In this document: positions 16,790 to 25,656 of the stretch, in pieces
Numbering within the stretch: the stretch's first letter is position 1
Layout: every line of letters starts with the position of its first letter
NCBI GenBank assembly: GCA_004562395.1
Contig: SFQY01000016.1
Coordinates: 1 to 50,120 of the forward strand
Length of the DNA stretch: 50,120 bases
Direction of reading: 5' to 3'
Source of the DNA: a bacterium
GTDB taxonomy: Bacteria > Bacillota > Clostridia > Oscillospirales > Oscillospiraceae
Notes under the pieces: model-generated
Seen by the model: only the letters and a program-made list of their open reading frames with translations
Told to the model about the DNA's origin: nothing
Databases searched by the model: none
Program-made: the position numbers and the translations under genes

Positions 16790-18115
16790 TCAGTCTTTCT
16801 CTTCCGGCATGACCAGGCGTTCTTCGATCCGCGTCAGGGCTTTTTCCATGCCCGCGGCGCAGGTGTCGGTGATCTTGTCCAGGAAGTTGCCCTGGTAGGC
16901 CTCCAGGGCCCTGTCGATGCGCATGACACGGCTGTAGGTGTAGTCGCCCTGGCAGTCCGTGGGCTTGACGGTATAGATGGGGGTGTAGTCATAGCCCGTG
17001 ACCTTGGTGGTGCCGGCGGCGGAATCCTTGGTGATCTCAATGTCCAGGATGATGGAATAGTTGGTGCCGCCCCGGTCCGCGTCCCCGAAGAAGTCTCCCA
17101 GGGAGTAGGCCACCAGGGTGCCGCCGATCTGGTCGTAGACGATGGGCTGCACCGTGTGGGGATGGGTGCCCAGGATCACGTCCACTCCCCGCTTCTGAAG
17201 CAAAGAGACGATGCTCTTCTGGGTCTTGCTGATGTCGTCGTTGTACTCGCTGCCCCAGTGGAGCATGGCGACGGTCACATCGGGCCGCTCCGCGTCCACG
17301 GCGTCCAGGATGGTGTTGATCCGGTCCCGGTTAATGTCCTGGTAGGTGGTGGCGTAGTCCACGTACAGAAGATTTACCAGGTCCTCGTTCCCCGCAGGCA
17401 TACCCCTGCCTCCCAGGCCCTTGGTGAAGGCCACGAAGGCCACCTTGATCCCCTGGATGTCCACAATGGTATAGCCCTTGGAGGACTGGAACTCCGAGGC
17501 GGTGCTGTAGGCGCCCAGAGGCTCGATGCCGCAGGAGCGGATGGCCCCGAGGGTGGCGGTGAGGCCGTTGAGGCCGTTGTTTATGGAGCAGGAATTGGCC
17601 ATCTGCAGCAGGTCCACGCCGGAATTGCGCAGGCCCTGGATCAGCTCGATGGGGGCGGAGGTAGTCTCCGTGCCGTAGGGCTCTCCGCAGACGTTGCCCT
17701 CGAAGTTCATCACCGTCAGGTCCGCGTCGGAGAGAATGGCGGTGACATCCTTGAAGGCGATGCTGAAATCATAGGAGGTGGCGGTCTGGCCGGATTTCAC
17801 CACGGAGTCTGTGACGTTCAGGTCCCCCGCCGCCTTGATGTGGATGGTGGTGATGGGGTTCTGCAGCACCGCCGGGGTGTCGGAGGGGGCTTTGGTGGCC
17901 TCGGTCTGGGGCTGGGTCTGCCGGACCTCCGTCTGGGGAGCCTCGCCGCCTCCGGCGCTGCGGACCAGGGCCGCAATGCCGCCCACGCAGCCCGCCAGGA
18001 TCAGCACGGCCAGAAACAGGGTCCATTTCAGCCGCCTGGCCTCCGCCTCGCGCTTTTTGCGCATGGCTTCCCGTTTTTCACGGCGTCTGTTCATTTCCTC
18101 GTCGTATTGCGGCAT
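16790..18115 (-). CDS. CapA-family (PGA synthesis/metallophosphatase-fold) protein
   Basis: Cell-surface protein of 441 residues. A charged N-terminus (MPQYDEEMNRRREKREAMRK) precedes one membrane helix at about 29-50, then an Ala/Thr/Pro linker and the CapA domain. Motifs of the fold are AAGDLNVTDS, VMNFEGN, NNGLNGL, AMLHWGSEY and ILGTHPHTVQP, which carry the predicted metal ligands. CapA proteins are linked to poly-gamma-glutamate capsule export, but isolated homologues like this one (no capB/capC nearby) have no assured role. GGGAGGGAG precedes the ATG. Confidence 0.88.
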   Translation of the reverse strand: MPQYDEEMNRRREKREAMRKKREAEARRLKWTLFLAVLILAGCVGGIAALVRSAGGGEAPQTEVRQTQPQTEATKAPSDTPAVLQNPITTIHIKAAGDLNVTDSVVKSGQTATSYDFSIAFKDVTAILSDADLTVMNFEGNVCGEPYGTETTSAPIELIQGLRNSGVDLLQMANSCSINNGLNGLTATLGAIRSCGIEPLGAYSTASEFQSSKGYTIVDIQGIKVAFVAFTKGLGGRGMPAGNEDLVNLLYVDYATTYQDINRDRINTILDAVDAERPDVTVAMLHWGSEYNDDISKTQKSIVSLLQKRGVDVILGTHPHTVQPIVYDQIGGTLVAYSLGDFFGDADRGGTNYSIILDIEITKDSAAGTTKVTGYDYTPIYTVKPTDCQGDYTYSRVMRIDRALEAYQGNFLDKITDTCAAGMEKALTRIEERLVMPEEKD

Positions 18116-18224
18116 GGCTCTCCCTCCCGGAGGTGTAGAATTTGGTCGTGATCAGCTCCCTGCCAAGGGAACTGATGGGTTTGGTTGGAACCGTTGCGGT
18201 ATTTTTTAGGATGTGCTTATGGGC

Positions 18225-18645
18225 TATGCGGGAAATTGGAATTTGCAGGGATGACGGAACGCAATACCTTCCCCCGGGGGGCAATGTCATCAACTTAAGC
18301 GCCAAGGTACCGTCTACCACTGTCATTGCGAGGAGCGAAGCGACGTGTGGCTCGCAATGACAGGGAAAACGGGGCCTGGTTCCTTAAGTTGATGACATTG
18401 CCCCGGGGGGAAGGTGCCCCCGCAAGGGGGCGGATGAGGAACGGCGATATGTTCCGAATCTGTATGCATTTCGTTAAAAAGGTACATTGGGAAAGGTTGT
18501 ACCGTTTGAATGGACTGCATCGCGAATGGTAAGATGTCGCCATTCCTCATCCACCGCTTCGCGGTCCCCCTTCCCCCCGGGGGAAGGCATTGCGCGGCCC
18601 TCATCCTTCAAACACCAATTTACCGGGCTGCTGGGGGAAACCGAC
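18225..18645. mobile_element. Family A element interrupted by family C copy 2
   Basis: Family A (18267-18588) lies in the opposite orientation to most copies. Its outer left hairpin CCTTCCCCCGGGGGGAAGG is split by a family C element at 18281-18401. The core (GGTACATTGGGAAAGGTTGTACC) and the other arm are intact. The flanking segment 18589-18645 (CACCAATTTACCGGGCTGC) is part of family B, so A was itself inside B. No gene in the gap 18116-18697. Confidence 0.78.
18281..18401. mobile_element. Family C MITE-like element, copy 2, with 8-bp target duplication
   Basis: 121 bp with the same 19-bp ends as copy 1 (18281-18299 and 18383-18401). CCCGGGGG is present on both sides (18273-18280 and 18402-18409), so the insertion cut a family A end hairpin near its centre. 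The core again has CTGTCATTGCGAGGAGCGAAG and CTCGCAATGACAG. Confidence 0.82.
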
Positions 18646-18697
18646 GTGTATATTTTATTATACCGCATTTTCCCCCTTTGCACAAGGGGGAAGAATG

Positions 18698-19585
18698 TTA
18701 ACATTCCGCGTCAAAAAAGTCCCGGGTCTGCCGGGCGTTGCGCAGGATCTCCTCCTTCAGCTCCTGAAGGGTGTCAAACTTCCGCTCGGGGCGGAGGAAA
18801 CGGTGAAATTCCAGGGTGATCTCCCGCTCGTAGAGGTCCCCTTCATAGTCCAGGATCCAGGGCTCCACGGTGACGCCCCGGCCATCCACGGTGGGGCGGG
18901 TGCCCACGTTGGTGACGGCGCTGTAGCTCCGGCCATCCACCAGGCAGCGGCAGGCGTAGACCCCGTACCGGGGGACTGCCAGTCCCTGGGGCAGGGCCAG
19001 ATTGGCGGTGGGGATGCCAAGGCGGCGGCCCAGCTGGTGGCCGTGGAGCACCGGGCCGGTGAGGATGTGGGGATGGCCCAGGAATTTTACCGCCGTGGCC
19101 ATGTCCCCGGACTGGATCTGGGTGCGGATATAGGTGCTGGACACCCGGATGCCGTCGATGGTCTGCTCCGGCACCACGGCGGCCGCCAGGCCCCGCTGCT
19201 CACAGTAGCTTTTCAGCAGGGCGGCGCTGCCCTGGCCCCGGTAGCCGAAGCGGAAATCCTCCCCGCAGACAAAGCCCGCGGCGCCCTCCCGGCGGAGCAT
19301 GTCCAGGAAGTCCTGCCAGGGCATTTCCCGCATATGGGCGTCGAAGGGCAGGGTGATGACCGTGTCCATGGAAAAATTCTCCCGCAGGAGCTTTTCCCGG
19401 TCCCGGGGGGTATTGATCAGCGGCGGGGTACTGCCCGACACCAGGGTGTCCGGGTGGGAGCCGAAGGTCACCACCCCCGCTTCACAGCCCCGGCCCTCCG
19501 CCAGAGCCCGGCACTGCCGCAGCAGGGCGGCGTGGCCGATATGCACCCCGTCAAAAAATCCCAGGGCATAAATTGTCTCGTTCAT
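18698..19585 (-). CDS. ribF: Bifunctional riboflavin kinase / FAD synthetase
   Basis: Makes FMN from riboflavin and then FAD. It has 295 residues. The N-terminal adenylyltransferase domain shows GFFDGVHIGH (9-18) and SSTYIRTQI; the C-terminal kinase domain shows GRRLGIPTANL, YGVYAC and NVGTRPTV, ending in LRPERKFDTLQELKEEILRNARQTRDFF. Start set at MNETIYALG (ATG 19583-19585), where homology begins; the frame stays open upstream into repeat sequence, which is not part of the gene. There is no strong Shine-Dalgarno, and a GTG at 19592-19594 is an alternative. Last gene of the rimP-nusA-infB-truB operon, the usual place for ribF after truB. Confidence 0.95.
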   Translation of the reverse strand: MNETIYALGFFDGVHIGHAALLRQCRALAEGRGCEAGVVTFGSHPDTLVSGSTPPLINTPRDREKLLRENFSMDTVITLPFDAHMREMPWQDFLDMLRREGAAGFVCGEDFRFGYRGQGSAALLKSYCEQRGLAAAVVPEQTIDGIRVSSTYIRTQIQSGDMATAVKFLGHPHILTGPVLHGHQLGRRLGIPTANLALPQGLAVPRYGVYACRCLVDGRSYSAVTNVGTRPTVDGRGVTVEPWILDYEGDLYEREITLEFHRFLRPERKFDTLQELKEEILRNARQTRDFFDAEC

Positions 19586-19639
19586 AGGCGTCACCGTTTT
19601 GGTTTTCAGATTTTCAGAAGCACGGCCCGTTGCCGAAGG

Positions 19640-20004
19640 CGCTCCACGCAAGGGAGATATCAGATATGAGATATAAGTGAATGTATCCCCTTCGGGGATG
19701 TATTTTAATAAATATGCATATCGGTTTTCCCTGGCAGTTCGATAAATTGGTGTTTGTAAGGACGAGTGCCGCACAATACCTTCCCCCGGGGGGAAGGGGG
19801 ACCGCGAAGCGGTGGATGAGGAATGGCGACACCTTACCATTTGCAATGCAGTTAATTTAAACGGTACAGACTTTTCCAATGTACCTTTTTCACGAAGTGC
19901 ATACAAATATGGAACATATCGCCGTTCCTCATCCGCCCCAGTGTGCGCACTGGGGCACTTCTTACATGCGCCTTTGGCGGTGGGCGACTGCGGGGGTGAG
20001 GTGG
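19640..20004. repeat. Family B left half with family A inside the truB-ribF gap
   Basis: GATATGAGATATAAGTG and GTATCCCCTTCGGGGATG begin family B. Family A (19777-19965) follows with a well-preserved core. The B right half is nearly lost: after GTGCGCACTGGGGCAC only a GCGCCTTTGGCGGTGGGCGACTGC tail remains. No gene. Confidence 0.72.
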
Positions 20005-20865
20005 TCAGATGTCGAAGAAGCTTTTGATGGTTGACATAATCCCATTTTCCGACCTGGCCAGCATGAGGAATTCTCCGGTGGGGCTGTAGGCACGGTAGGT
20101 GCCGTCGGGGAGGGGGCGGGAGAAGGAATTGCCGTTGCGGCAGCGGGTTTCCTGGTTGGGGGTCAGCTCCAGGGCGGGGTAATTGCGGAACATGGTGTCC
20201 ACGCTCCGAAGATACCGCTCCGGGTCCGGGGCCTCCAGAAGGACCTCCAGGGGCACCGCCTCGCCGATGGTGTACTCCCCTGCCGCCACCCGGCGCAGCT
20301 GCGCCATGCAGCCGCCGCAGCCCAGGGCCTGGCCAATGTCCTTGCAGAGGGTGCGGATGTAGGTGCCCTTGGAGCAGCGGACCCGCAGGCGCAGGTCCCT
20401 GCCCTCCATGCCCAGCAGGGTCAGCTCATGGATGGTCACGGGCCGGGGCTGGCGCTCCACTTCCCTGCCCTTCCGGGCCAGGTCGCAGAGCTTCTGGCCG
20501 TTGACCTTCAGGGCCGAATACATGGGGGGCACCTGGAGGATCTCCCCCCGGAAATGCTCCAGAACGGCCTCTGCCTCCCGGGGGGTGACCGTTACCGGCT
20601 GCTCCGTCAGGACGCTGCCGGTGATGTCCTCGGTGTCGGTGGTCAGGCCCAGGCGCAGGACCGTTTCATAGGTCTTTTCCGCGTGTTCAAAAAACTCCAC
20701 GGCCCGGGTGGCCCGGCCCACGAACACCGGCAGCACGCCGGTGGCCATGGGGTCCAGAGTGCCGCCGTGGCCGATGCGCCGGGTGCCGAACACCCGCCGG
20801 AGCCTGGCGGTGACATCCTGGCTGGTCCAGTCCTGGGGTTTGTCGATGATTACAATTCCATTCAT
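20005..20865 (-). CDS. truB: tRNA pseudouridine(55) synthase TruB
   Basis: Converts U55 in the T-loop of tRNAs to pseudouridine. It has 286 residues. The catalytic Asp38 lies in GHGGTLDPMATGVLPV. The N-terminal stretch NGIVIIDKPQDWTSQDV and the PPMYSALKVNGQKLCDLARKG and CSKGTYIRTLCKDIG motifs are typical. No clear Shine-Dalgarno sequence is seen; a family A repeat lies directly upstream. Operon position between nrnA and ribF is the usual Gram-positive order. Confidence 0.96.
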   Translation of the reverse strand: MNGIVIIDKPQDWTSQDVTARLRRVFGTRRIGHGGTLDPMATGVLPVFVGRATRAVEFFEHAEKTYETVLRLGLTTDTEDITGSVLTEQPVTVTPREAEAVLEHFRGEILQVPPMYSALKVNGQKLCDLARKGREVERQPRPVTIHELTLLGMEGRDLRLRVRCSKGTYIRTLCKDIGQALGCGGCMAQLRRVAAGEYTIGEAVPLEVLLEAPDPERYLRSVDTMFRNYPALELTPNQETRCRNGNSFSRPLPDGTYRAYSPTGEFLMLARSENGIMSTIKSFFDI

Positions 20866-20904
20866 AGTAGATCAATTCTTTGTCATTGAAAAAGGTGGGT
20901 GTTG

Positions 20905-21171
20905 GCTTTGTACGGATGGCGGAACGCAATGCCTTCCCCCGGGGGGAAGGGGGACCGCGAAGCGGTGGATGAGGAACGGCGATACCTTACCATTCGCAAT
21001 GCGGTCAATTCAAACGGTACAACCTTTTCCAATGTACCTTTTTCACGAAATGCATACCGATTCGGAACAGATCGCCGTTCCTCATCCGCCCCAGTGTGCG
21101 CACTGGGGCACCTTCCCCCCGGGGGAAGGTATTGAGCGGCCCTCATCCTTACAAATCCCAATTTTGCGTCA
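20905..21171. repeat. Family A repeat in the nrnA-truB gap
   Basis: Well-preserved copy (about 20930-21130): left arm CCTTCCCCCGGGGGGAAGG and ACCGCGAAGCGGT, core with GGTACAACCTTTTCCAATGTACC, right arm CCCCAGTGTGCGCACTGGGG and the end hairpin. Flanks GGAACGCAATG and CCTCATCCTTACAAATCCCAA are family B middle sequence; the B ends are absent. Confidence 0.75.
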
Positions 21172-22116
21172 TCACAGTTCCAGCATGGCTTCTTCCACGG
21201 CCTGGGCAGCTTGGGGCAGGGGGAGCTTCAGGGTGGCGCCGGCGGCGCCTTTGTGGCCGCCGCCGCCGAAGCGGGCGGCGACCCTGGCGGCGTCCCAGCC
21301 CGGGACCGCCCGGACGGAGAGCTTGGCGCCGTCCTCGGTCTCCCGGAGGGTGGCCGCCATTTTCACCCCCTCCAGGGTCCGGGGGAAGGAGGAGATGTTG
21401 TCCATATCGTCCTCGGTGACTCCCAGCTCCCGCTCCACGCTACGGGGGATGGCACATACGGCCAGCGTCCCCTCCCGCAGGAGCCGGATATGCTCCACCA
21501 TCCAGCCCTGGATCCGCAGGCGGCCCAGGGTGTTGGTCTCAAACAGGGTCTGGTTCAGCTCAAAAATCCCCGCCCCGGCTTCGGCGCAGGCTGCCGCCGT
21601 CTCAAAGCTGTGGGCGGTGGTGTTGGAATAGCGGAAGCATCCGGTATCCGTGGAGGTGCCCACGTACACCGCCTCGGCCAGAGGGCGGTCCGGGGTGACC
21701 CCCATGCCCTTCAGCAGATCCCAGACGATCTCCGCGCAGGAGGCGCTGTCCGGCTCCACCAGCTCCAGGTCCGTAAAGGAGGTGGCGCTGCCGTGGTGGT
21801 CGATGCGCAGATCGATGGACCCCAGCAGGTGGGAAAAGGCCTCCGGCAGCATTCCGGGAGAGGCCACGTCCACCGAAACCAGGGTGTCCCCCGGCTCCGC
21901 CTCCGGCTTGGTCAGCCCCTGGTGGAGCCACCGGAATTTGGGCGTGACCTCGTTGTTTTGCAGCACATGGGCGGTTTTGCCCAGCTGCCGCAGCCCCAGG
22001 CACAATGCCGCGGTGGAGCCCACGGTGTCTCCGTCGGGGCGGCGGTGGCTGAGGATGCAGTAATGGTCATGGTCCAGCAGGAACCGGACCGTCTCAGCCT
22101 TGGTCAGGGTCTTCAT
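21172..22116 (-). CDS. nrnA: DHH phosphoesterase, NrnA type (nanoRNase / pAp phosphatase)
   Basis: Cytoplasmic enzyme that degrades 2-5 nt RNAs and dephosphorylates 3'-phosphoadenosine 5'-phosphate. It has 314 residues. Metal ligands are visible in ILSHRRPDGDTVGS (His24, Asp28, Asp30), SVDVASP (Asp83) and DHHG (106-109). The DHHA1 domain ends with FGGGGHKGAAG, the RNA-binding glycine motif. GGAGGT precedes the ATG. Its start overlaps the 3' end of rbfA by 23 bp, so the genes are coupled; this order (infB-rbfA-nrnA-truB-ribF) is common in Clostridia. Confidence 0.95.
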   Translation of the reverse strand: MKTLTKAETVRFLLDHDHYCILSHRRPDGDTVGSTAALCLGLRQLGKTAHVLQNNEVTPKFRWLHQGLTKPEAEPGDTLVSVDVASPGMLPEAFSHLLGSIDLRIDHHGSATSFTDLELVEPDSASCAEIVWDLLKGMGVTPDRPLAEAVYVGTSTDTGCFRYSNTTAHSFETAAACAEAGAGIFELNQTLFETNTLGRLRIQGWMVEHIRLLREGTLAVCAIPRSVERELGVTEDDMDNISSFPRTLEGVKMAATLRETEDGAKLSVRAVPGWDAARVAARFGGGGHKGAAGATLKLPLPQAAQAVEEAMLEL

Positions 22117-22462
22117 CGTGATTTACCTCCAGGGAGTTGATGAGCTTCAGCATTCTGGCGCCGTAGGTGATGGAATCGTCCCGCTCCCAGACGATCTCCG
22201 GGCTGTAGCGCAGCCGCAGGTTCCCTCCCAGCTGGCGGCGCAGGTAGCCCGCGGCGGACTTCAGGCCCGCCATGGCGTCCTTGGCCTTGTCCTCCTGGAG
22301 GAAGGACACGTAGACCTTGGTATAGCGCAGATCCGGGGTGGTCTCCACACGGGTGATGGAGATCATCACGTCCTGGACCCGGGGGTCCTTGACGGTCCGA
22401 AGCAAAGCGGACAGCTCCTTCTGGATCTGCTCATTGATGATCGCAATTCGATTGGATGCCAT
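22094..22462 (-). CDS. rbfA: 30S ribosome-binding factor RbfA
   Basis: Small KH-like protein that helps mature the 30S subunit near the 5' end of 16S rRNA. It has 122 residues: MASNRIAIINEQIQKELSALL at the start and ARMLKLINSLE near the end. The frame is open to 22624, but the upstream part is translated repeat sequence. ATG at 22460-22462 is chosen for homology and for the AAGGAA upstream. It overlaps nrnA by 23 bp. Confidence 0.95.
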   Translation of the reverse strand: MASNRIAIINEQIQKELSALLRTVKDPRVQDVMISITRVETTPDLRYTKVYVSFLQEDKAKDAMAGLKSAAGYLRRQLGGNLRLRYSPEIVWERDDSITYGARMLKLINSLEVNHDEDPDQG

Positions 22463-22522
22463 AGTATTCTTCCTTTCGTATAACGGTTCCGGTATAGCGG
22501 AAAGGATCGTTTCCGGAACGCA

Positions 22523-22644
22523 CCAACCGTAGGGCGGGGGCTTGCCCCCGCCGAGTGGGTAGGATACGCAATCTGCTGTGTTAGACGCAAATATGCAAAA
22601 CCATAGGCGCATCGGCGGGGGCAAGCCATAAGCCCTACGGTTGG
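22523..22644. repeat. Family E hairpin element in the infB-rbfA gap
   Basis: Ends CCAACCGTAGGG (22523-22534) and CCCTACGGTTGG (22633-22644) are perfect inverted repeats, continued by GCGGGGGCTTGCCCCCGCC inside. The core differs from the other family E copies. A GC-rich hairpin, CGCCGC..GCGGCG (22695-22720), follows just after the infB stop but has no U tract. Confidence 0.75.
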
Positions 22645-22728
22645 TGCTGCGGAATCGTCACACTTTCATGAAAATCAAAATTTCTCAATTTTTTCGCCGC
22701 GCCGCGGGAGCGGTGCGGCGAAAAGGGA

Positions 22729-25104
22729 TTATCGTTTCACTTCCTGCATGGTGAAGCACTCGAAGATATCGCCCTCTTTGATATCGTTGAACTTGGCGAT
22801 GCTCATGCCGCACTCGAAGCCGGCGGTGACTTCCTTCACCGCGTCCTTGAAGCGCTGCAGGGAGCCTACCTCGCCCTCGTGGATGACGATGTTGTCCCGA
22901 AGGATCCGAACCTGGGCGTCCCGGGTGACCTTGCCGTCCTTGACCATACAGCCGGCGATGGTGCCGATGGCGCTGACCTTGTAGGTCATGCGGACCTCGG
23001 CGTGGCCGATGACCACTTCCTCATACTTGGGGGCCAGCATACCCTTCATGGCCGCCTCGATCTCGTCGATGGCGTCGTAGATGACCCGGTAGAACCGCAT
23101 ATCCACATTGGCCCGCTGGCCGTTGGCCGCGGCGGCGGCGTCGGGACGGACGTTGAAGCCCACGATGATGGCGCCGGAGGTGGAGGCCAGCAGGATGTCG
23201 GACTCGTTGATGGCGCCAACCCCCGCGTGGATGACCCGGACCCGGACCTCCTCGTTGCTCAGCTTCTCCAGGGAGGCCTTGATGGCCTCGGCGGAGCCCT
23301 GGACGTCGGCCTTGACGATCAGGTTCAGCTCCTTCATCTCCCCCTCCTGCATCTTGGCGAAGAGGTTGTCCAGGGTAACCTTCTGGTTCAGCTTGGCCAG
23401 GGCGTCCTTCTGGGCCTGACGGCGCTGCTCCACCAGCTCCCGGGCCATGCGCTCGTCGGTGACGGCGTTGAACTCGTCGCCGGGAGTGGGCACGTCGGCC
23501 AGGCCGGTGATCTCCACGGGCACGGAGGGTCCGGCGGTCTTGACGGTGCGGCCCTTGTCGTTGGTCATGACCCGGACACGGCCCACGGAGGTGCCGGCGA
23601 TGACGATATCGCCCTGCTTCAGGGTACCGTTCTGGACCAGCAGGGTGGCCACGGGGCCCCGGGTCTTATCCAGACGGGCCTCGATGACGGTGCCCTTGGC
23701 CCGGCGGTTGGGGTTAGCCTTCAGCTCCTGGACCTCGGCGGTGAGGATGACCATCTCCAGCAGCTCCTCCAGGCCCATGCCGGTCTTGGCGGAGATGGGG
23801 CAGATGACGGTGTCGCCGCCCCACTCCTCGGGGATCAGGTCATACTTGGTCAGCTGCTCCTTGATCTTGTCGGGGTTGGCGGTGGGCTTATCCATCTTGT
23901 TGATGGCCACGATGATGGGCACCCCTGCCGCCTTGGCATGGTTGATGGACTCCACAGTCTGGGGCATGATGCCGTCGTCGGCGGCCACCACCAGAATGGC
24001 GATGTCCGTGGACTTGGCGCCTCTGGCCCGCATGGAGGTAAAGGCCGCGTGGCCGGGGGTATCCAGGAAGGTGACCATATTGCCGTTGACATCCACGGTG
24101 TAGGCGCCGATGTGCTGGGTGATGCCGCCGGCCTCCCCCGCGGTGACGGAGGTCTTGCGGATGGCGTCCAGCAGGGAGGTCTTGCCGTGGTCAACATGGC
24201 CCATGACCACCACCACGGGGGCCCGGGTCTGGAGCTCCTCGGCGGTATCCACATGGTCGTCGATGATCTGCTCCTCGATGGTGACGGTGACTTCCTTCTC
24301 CACCTTGCAGCCCATTTCCGTGGCCACAAACTCGGCGGTGTCAAAGTCGATGGTCTGGTTGATGCCGGCCATGACGCCGTTCTTCATCAGGCACTTGATG
24401 ACCTCGCCGGCGGTCTTCTTCATCCGGGAGGCCAGCTCGCCCACGGTGATCTCGTCGGGGATCTTCACGGTGACGGGAGCCTTCCGGGCCACCTCCATCT
24501 GCAGGCGGCGCATCTTCTCCTGCTCCTCGTTGCGGCTCTTGTTGCCACGGAACTTGCCGTTGTCCTTCTTGTTCTGCTGCTGGCCCTTCTTGCCGCCGAT
24601 GCGCTGCTTGCCGCCCTGGTAGTTCTGGACCCGCTCGGAGACCAGGTTATCCACGTCGGCAAAGCGGTTGGCGTTGACCTGGACGGCGGAGGTATCCACC
24701 ACCCGGCGCTCCCGCTTGCGCTCCGGCTCCTTGGGCTTCTCCGGCTTCGGGGGCTGCTGGGTCTGGGGACGGGCACCGGCCTGGGGCTGCTGGGGACGGC
24801 CGCCGGGCTGCTGGGGGCGGCCCTGCTGGGCAGCGGGGGCCTTGGGGGCCTCGGGCTTCGCCTCTGCCTTGGGCTCGGCCTTGGGCTCCGGCTTGGACTG
24901 CTTCACGGCAAAGACCTGGTCCAGGGACTTGATCTGGTTCTTCTGGGTCATGTAGTCAAACACCACGTTCAGCTCGGCATCGGTGAGCACCTGGGTGTTG
25001 GACTTGGGCCTGTCGTAGAATTTGCCAACGATCTCGGCGATCTCCTTGGGGGCCACGCCGAAATCGGCGGCGACCTCCTTCACGCGATACTTAACAAAAC
25101 TCAT
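22729..25104 (-). CDS. infB: Translation initiation factor IF-2
   Basis: GTPase that places initiator tRNA on the 30S subunit. It has 791 residues. An N-terminal IF2 domain (1-52) is followed by a low-complexity linker (about 70-200; Pro/Gln/Ala then Lys/Gly/Gln-rich), a second N-domain (about 210-270), and the GTPase with G1 GHVDHGKT (302-309), DTPGH and NKMD, then domains II-IV including VKADVQGS and GFNVRPD. GGAGGTGCG precedes the ATG. Central gene of the nusA-infB operon. Confidence 0.98.
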   Translation of the reverse strand: MSFVKYRVKEVAADFGVAPKEIAEIVGKFYDRPKSNTQVLTDAELNVVFDYMTQKNQIKSLDQVFAVKQSKPEPKAEPKAEAKPEAPKAPAAQQGRPQQPGGRPQQPQAGARPQTQQPPKPEKPKEPERKRERRVVDTSAVQVNANRFADVDNLVSERVQNYQGGKQRIGGKKGQQQNKKDNGKFRGNKSRNEEQEKMRRLQMEVARKAPVTVKIPDEITVGELASRMKKTAGEVIKCLMKNGVMAGINQTIDFDTAEFVATEMGCKVEKEVTVTIEEQIIDDHVDTAEELQTRAPVVVVMGHVDHGKTSLLDAIRKTSVTAGEAGGITQHIGAYTVDVNGNMVTFLDTPGHAAFTSMRARGAKSTDIAILVVAADDGIMPQTVESINHAKAAGVPIIVAINKMDKPTANPDKIKEQLTKYDLIPEEWGGDTVICPISAKTGMGLEELLEMVILTAEVQELKANPNRRAKGTVIEARLDKTRGPVATLLVQNGTLKQGDIVIAGTSVGRVRVMTNDKGRTVKTAGPSVPVEITGLADVPTPGDEFNAVTDERMARELVEQRRQAQKDALAKLNQKVTLDNLFAKMQEGEMKELNLIVKADVQGSAEAIKASLEKLSNEEVRVRVIHAGVGAINESDILLASTSGAIIVGFNVRPDAAAAANGQRANVDMRFYRVIYDAIDEIEAAMKGMLAPKYEEVVIGHAEVRMTYKVSAIGTIAGCMVKDGKVTRDAQVRILRDNIVIHEGEVGSLQRFKDAVKEVTAGFECGMSIAKFNDIKEGDIFECFTMQEVKR

Positions 25105-25242
25105 CTATAAACGCACCTCCAAAATGTGAAAATGCAGAATGCAGAATGCAAAACGCAAAATCAAGGGGGATTTCCCGTTTTGCATACCGCATTTTACATT
25201 TGTATTCCCCGAAAGGCCGGGAAATACAGGTCTTCCTGCTTC

Positions 25243-25656
25243 CTACTTCTTTCCTTTTCTCAGGTTGCGCCGGTGGGCTTTCGCCTCCGCCTGGTGCTTC
25301 TTCGCCTTCTCCGCCTTGGCGGTGAGGACCTCCAGGGCCTGGGAATGCTGCTCCGGGGCCCCCAGAGCCTGCACAAGGGCCAGGGCCAGCCGGGGGTCGG
25401 TGACGGCGGCGATGGCCAGGCTGGTTCTGCCCACGGCAAAGCCCATTGCCTCCTTGGTTTCCTCCAGCCGGACCACCTGCTGGTCCGTGCCGGCGGCGAA
25501 GGATTTGGCCCGCCGCCAGGTATGGTCCGAGGCGTCGGAGGCCACCAGAATCAGGTGGGCCTTCCCCTCCCGGGCGGCGGCGCCCACAGGCTCCTCGCCC
25601 AGCTCCGCCAGACCGCCCTTCCGGGCGATGGACAGGTAATTCAGCGCTCTATCCAT
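25243..25656 (-). CDS. YlxQ-like ribosomal L7Ae/L30e-family protein
   Basis: Small RNA-binding-fold protein of 137 residues encoded between ylxR and infB, the standard position for YlxQ in Firmicutes. It begins MDRALNYLSIARKGG and has the L7Ae-like LILVASDASD segment. An unusual C-terminal extension (about 107-137) is Ala/Lys/His-rich and ends RRNLRKGKK, strongly basic, and may bind RNA. Start at 25654-25656 is chosen by GGAGG upstream; it overlaps the ylxR 3' end by 8 bp. Function is not established. Confidence 0.87.
   Translation of the reverse strand: MDRALNYLSIARKGGLAELGEEPVGAAAREGKAHLILVASDASDHTWRRAKSFAAGTDQQVVRLEETKEAMGFAVGRTSLAIAAVTDPRLALALVQALGAPEQHSQALEVLTAKAEKAKKHQAEAKAHRRNLRKGKK

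Noticed and set aside
19586..19906. N-terminal extension of RibF by 107 residues
   Set aside because: The extension is translated family A/B repeat sequence also found elsewhere; RibF homology begins at MNETIYALG.
22690..22726. GC-rich hairpin after infB as a terminator
   Set aside because: The stem has a mismatch and no U tract follows on the minus strand, and rbfA, nrnA, truB and ribF lie upstream/downstream in one operon order, so strong termination is unlikely.
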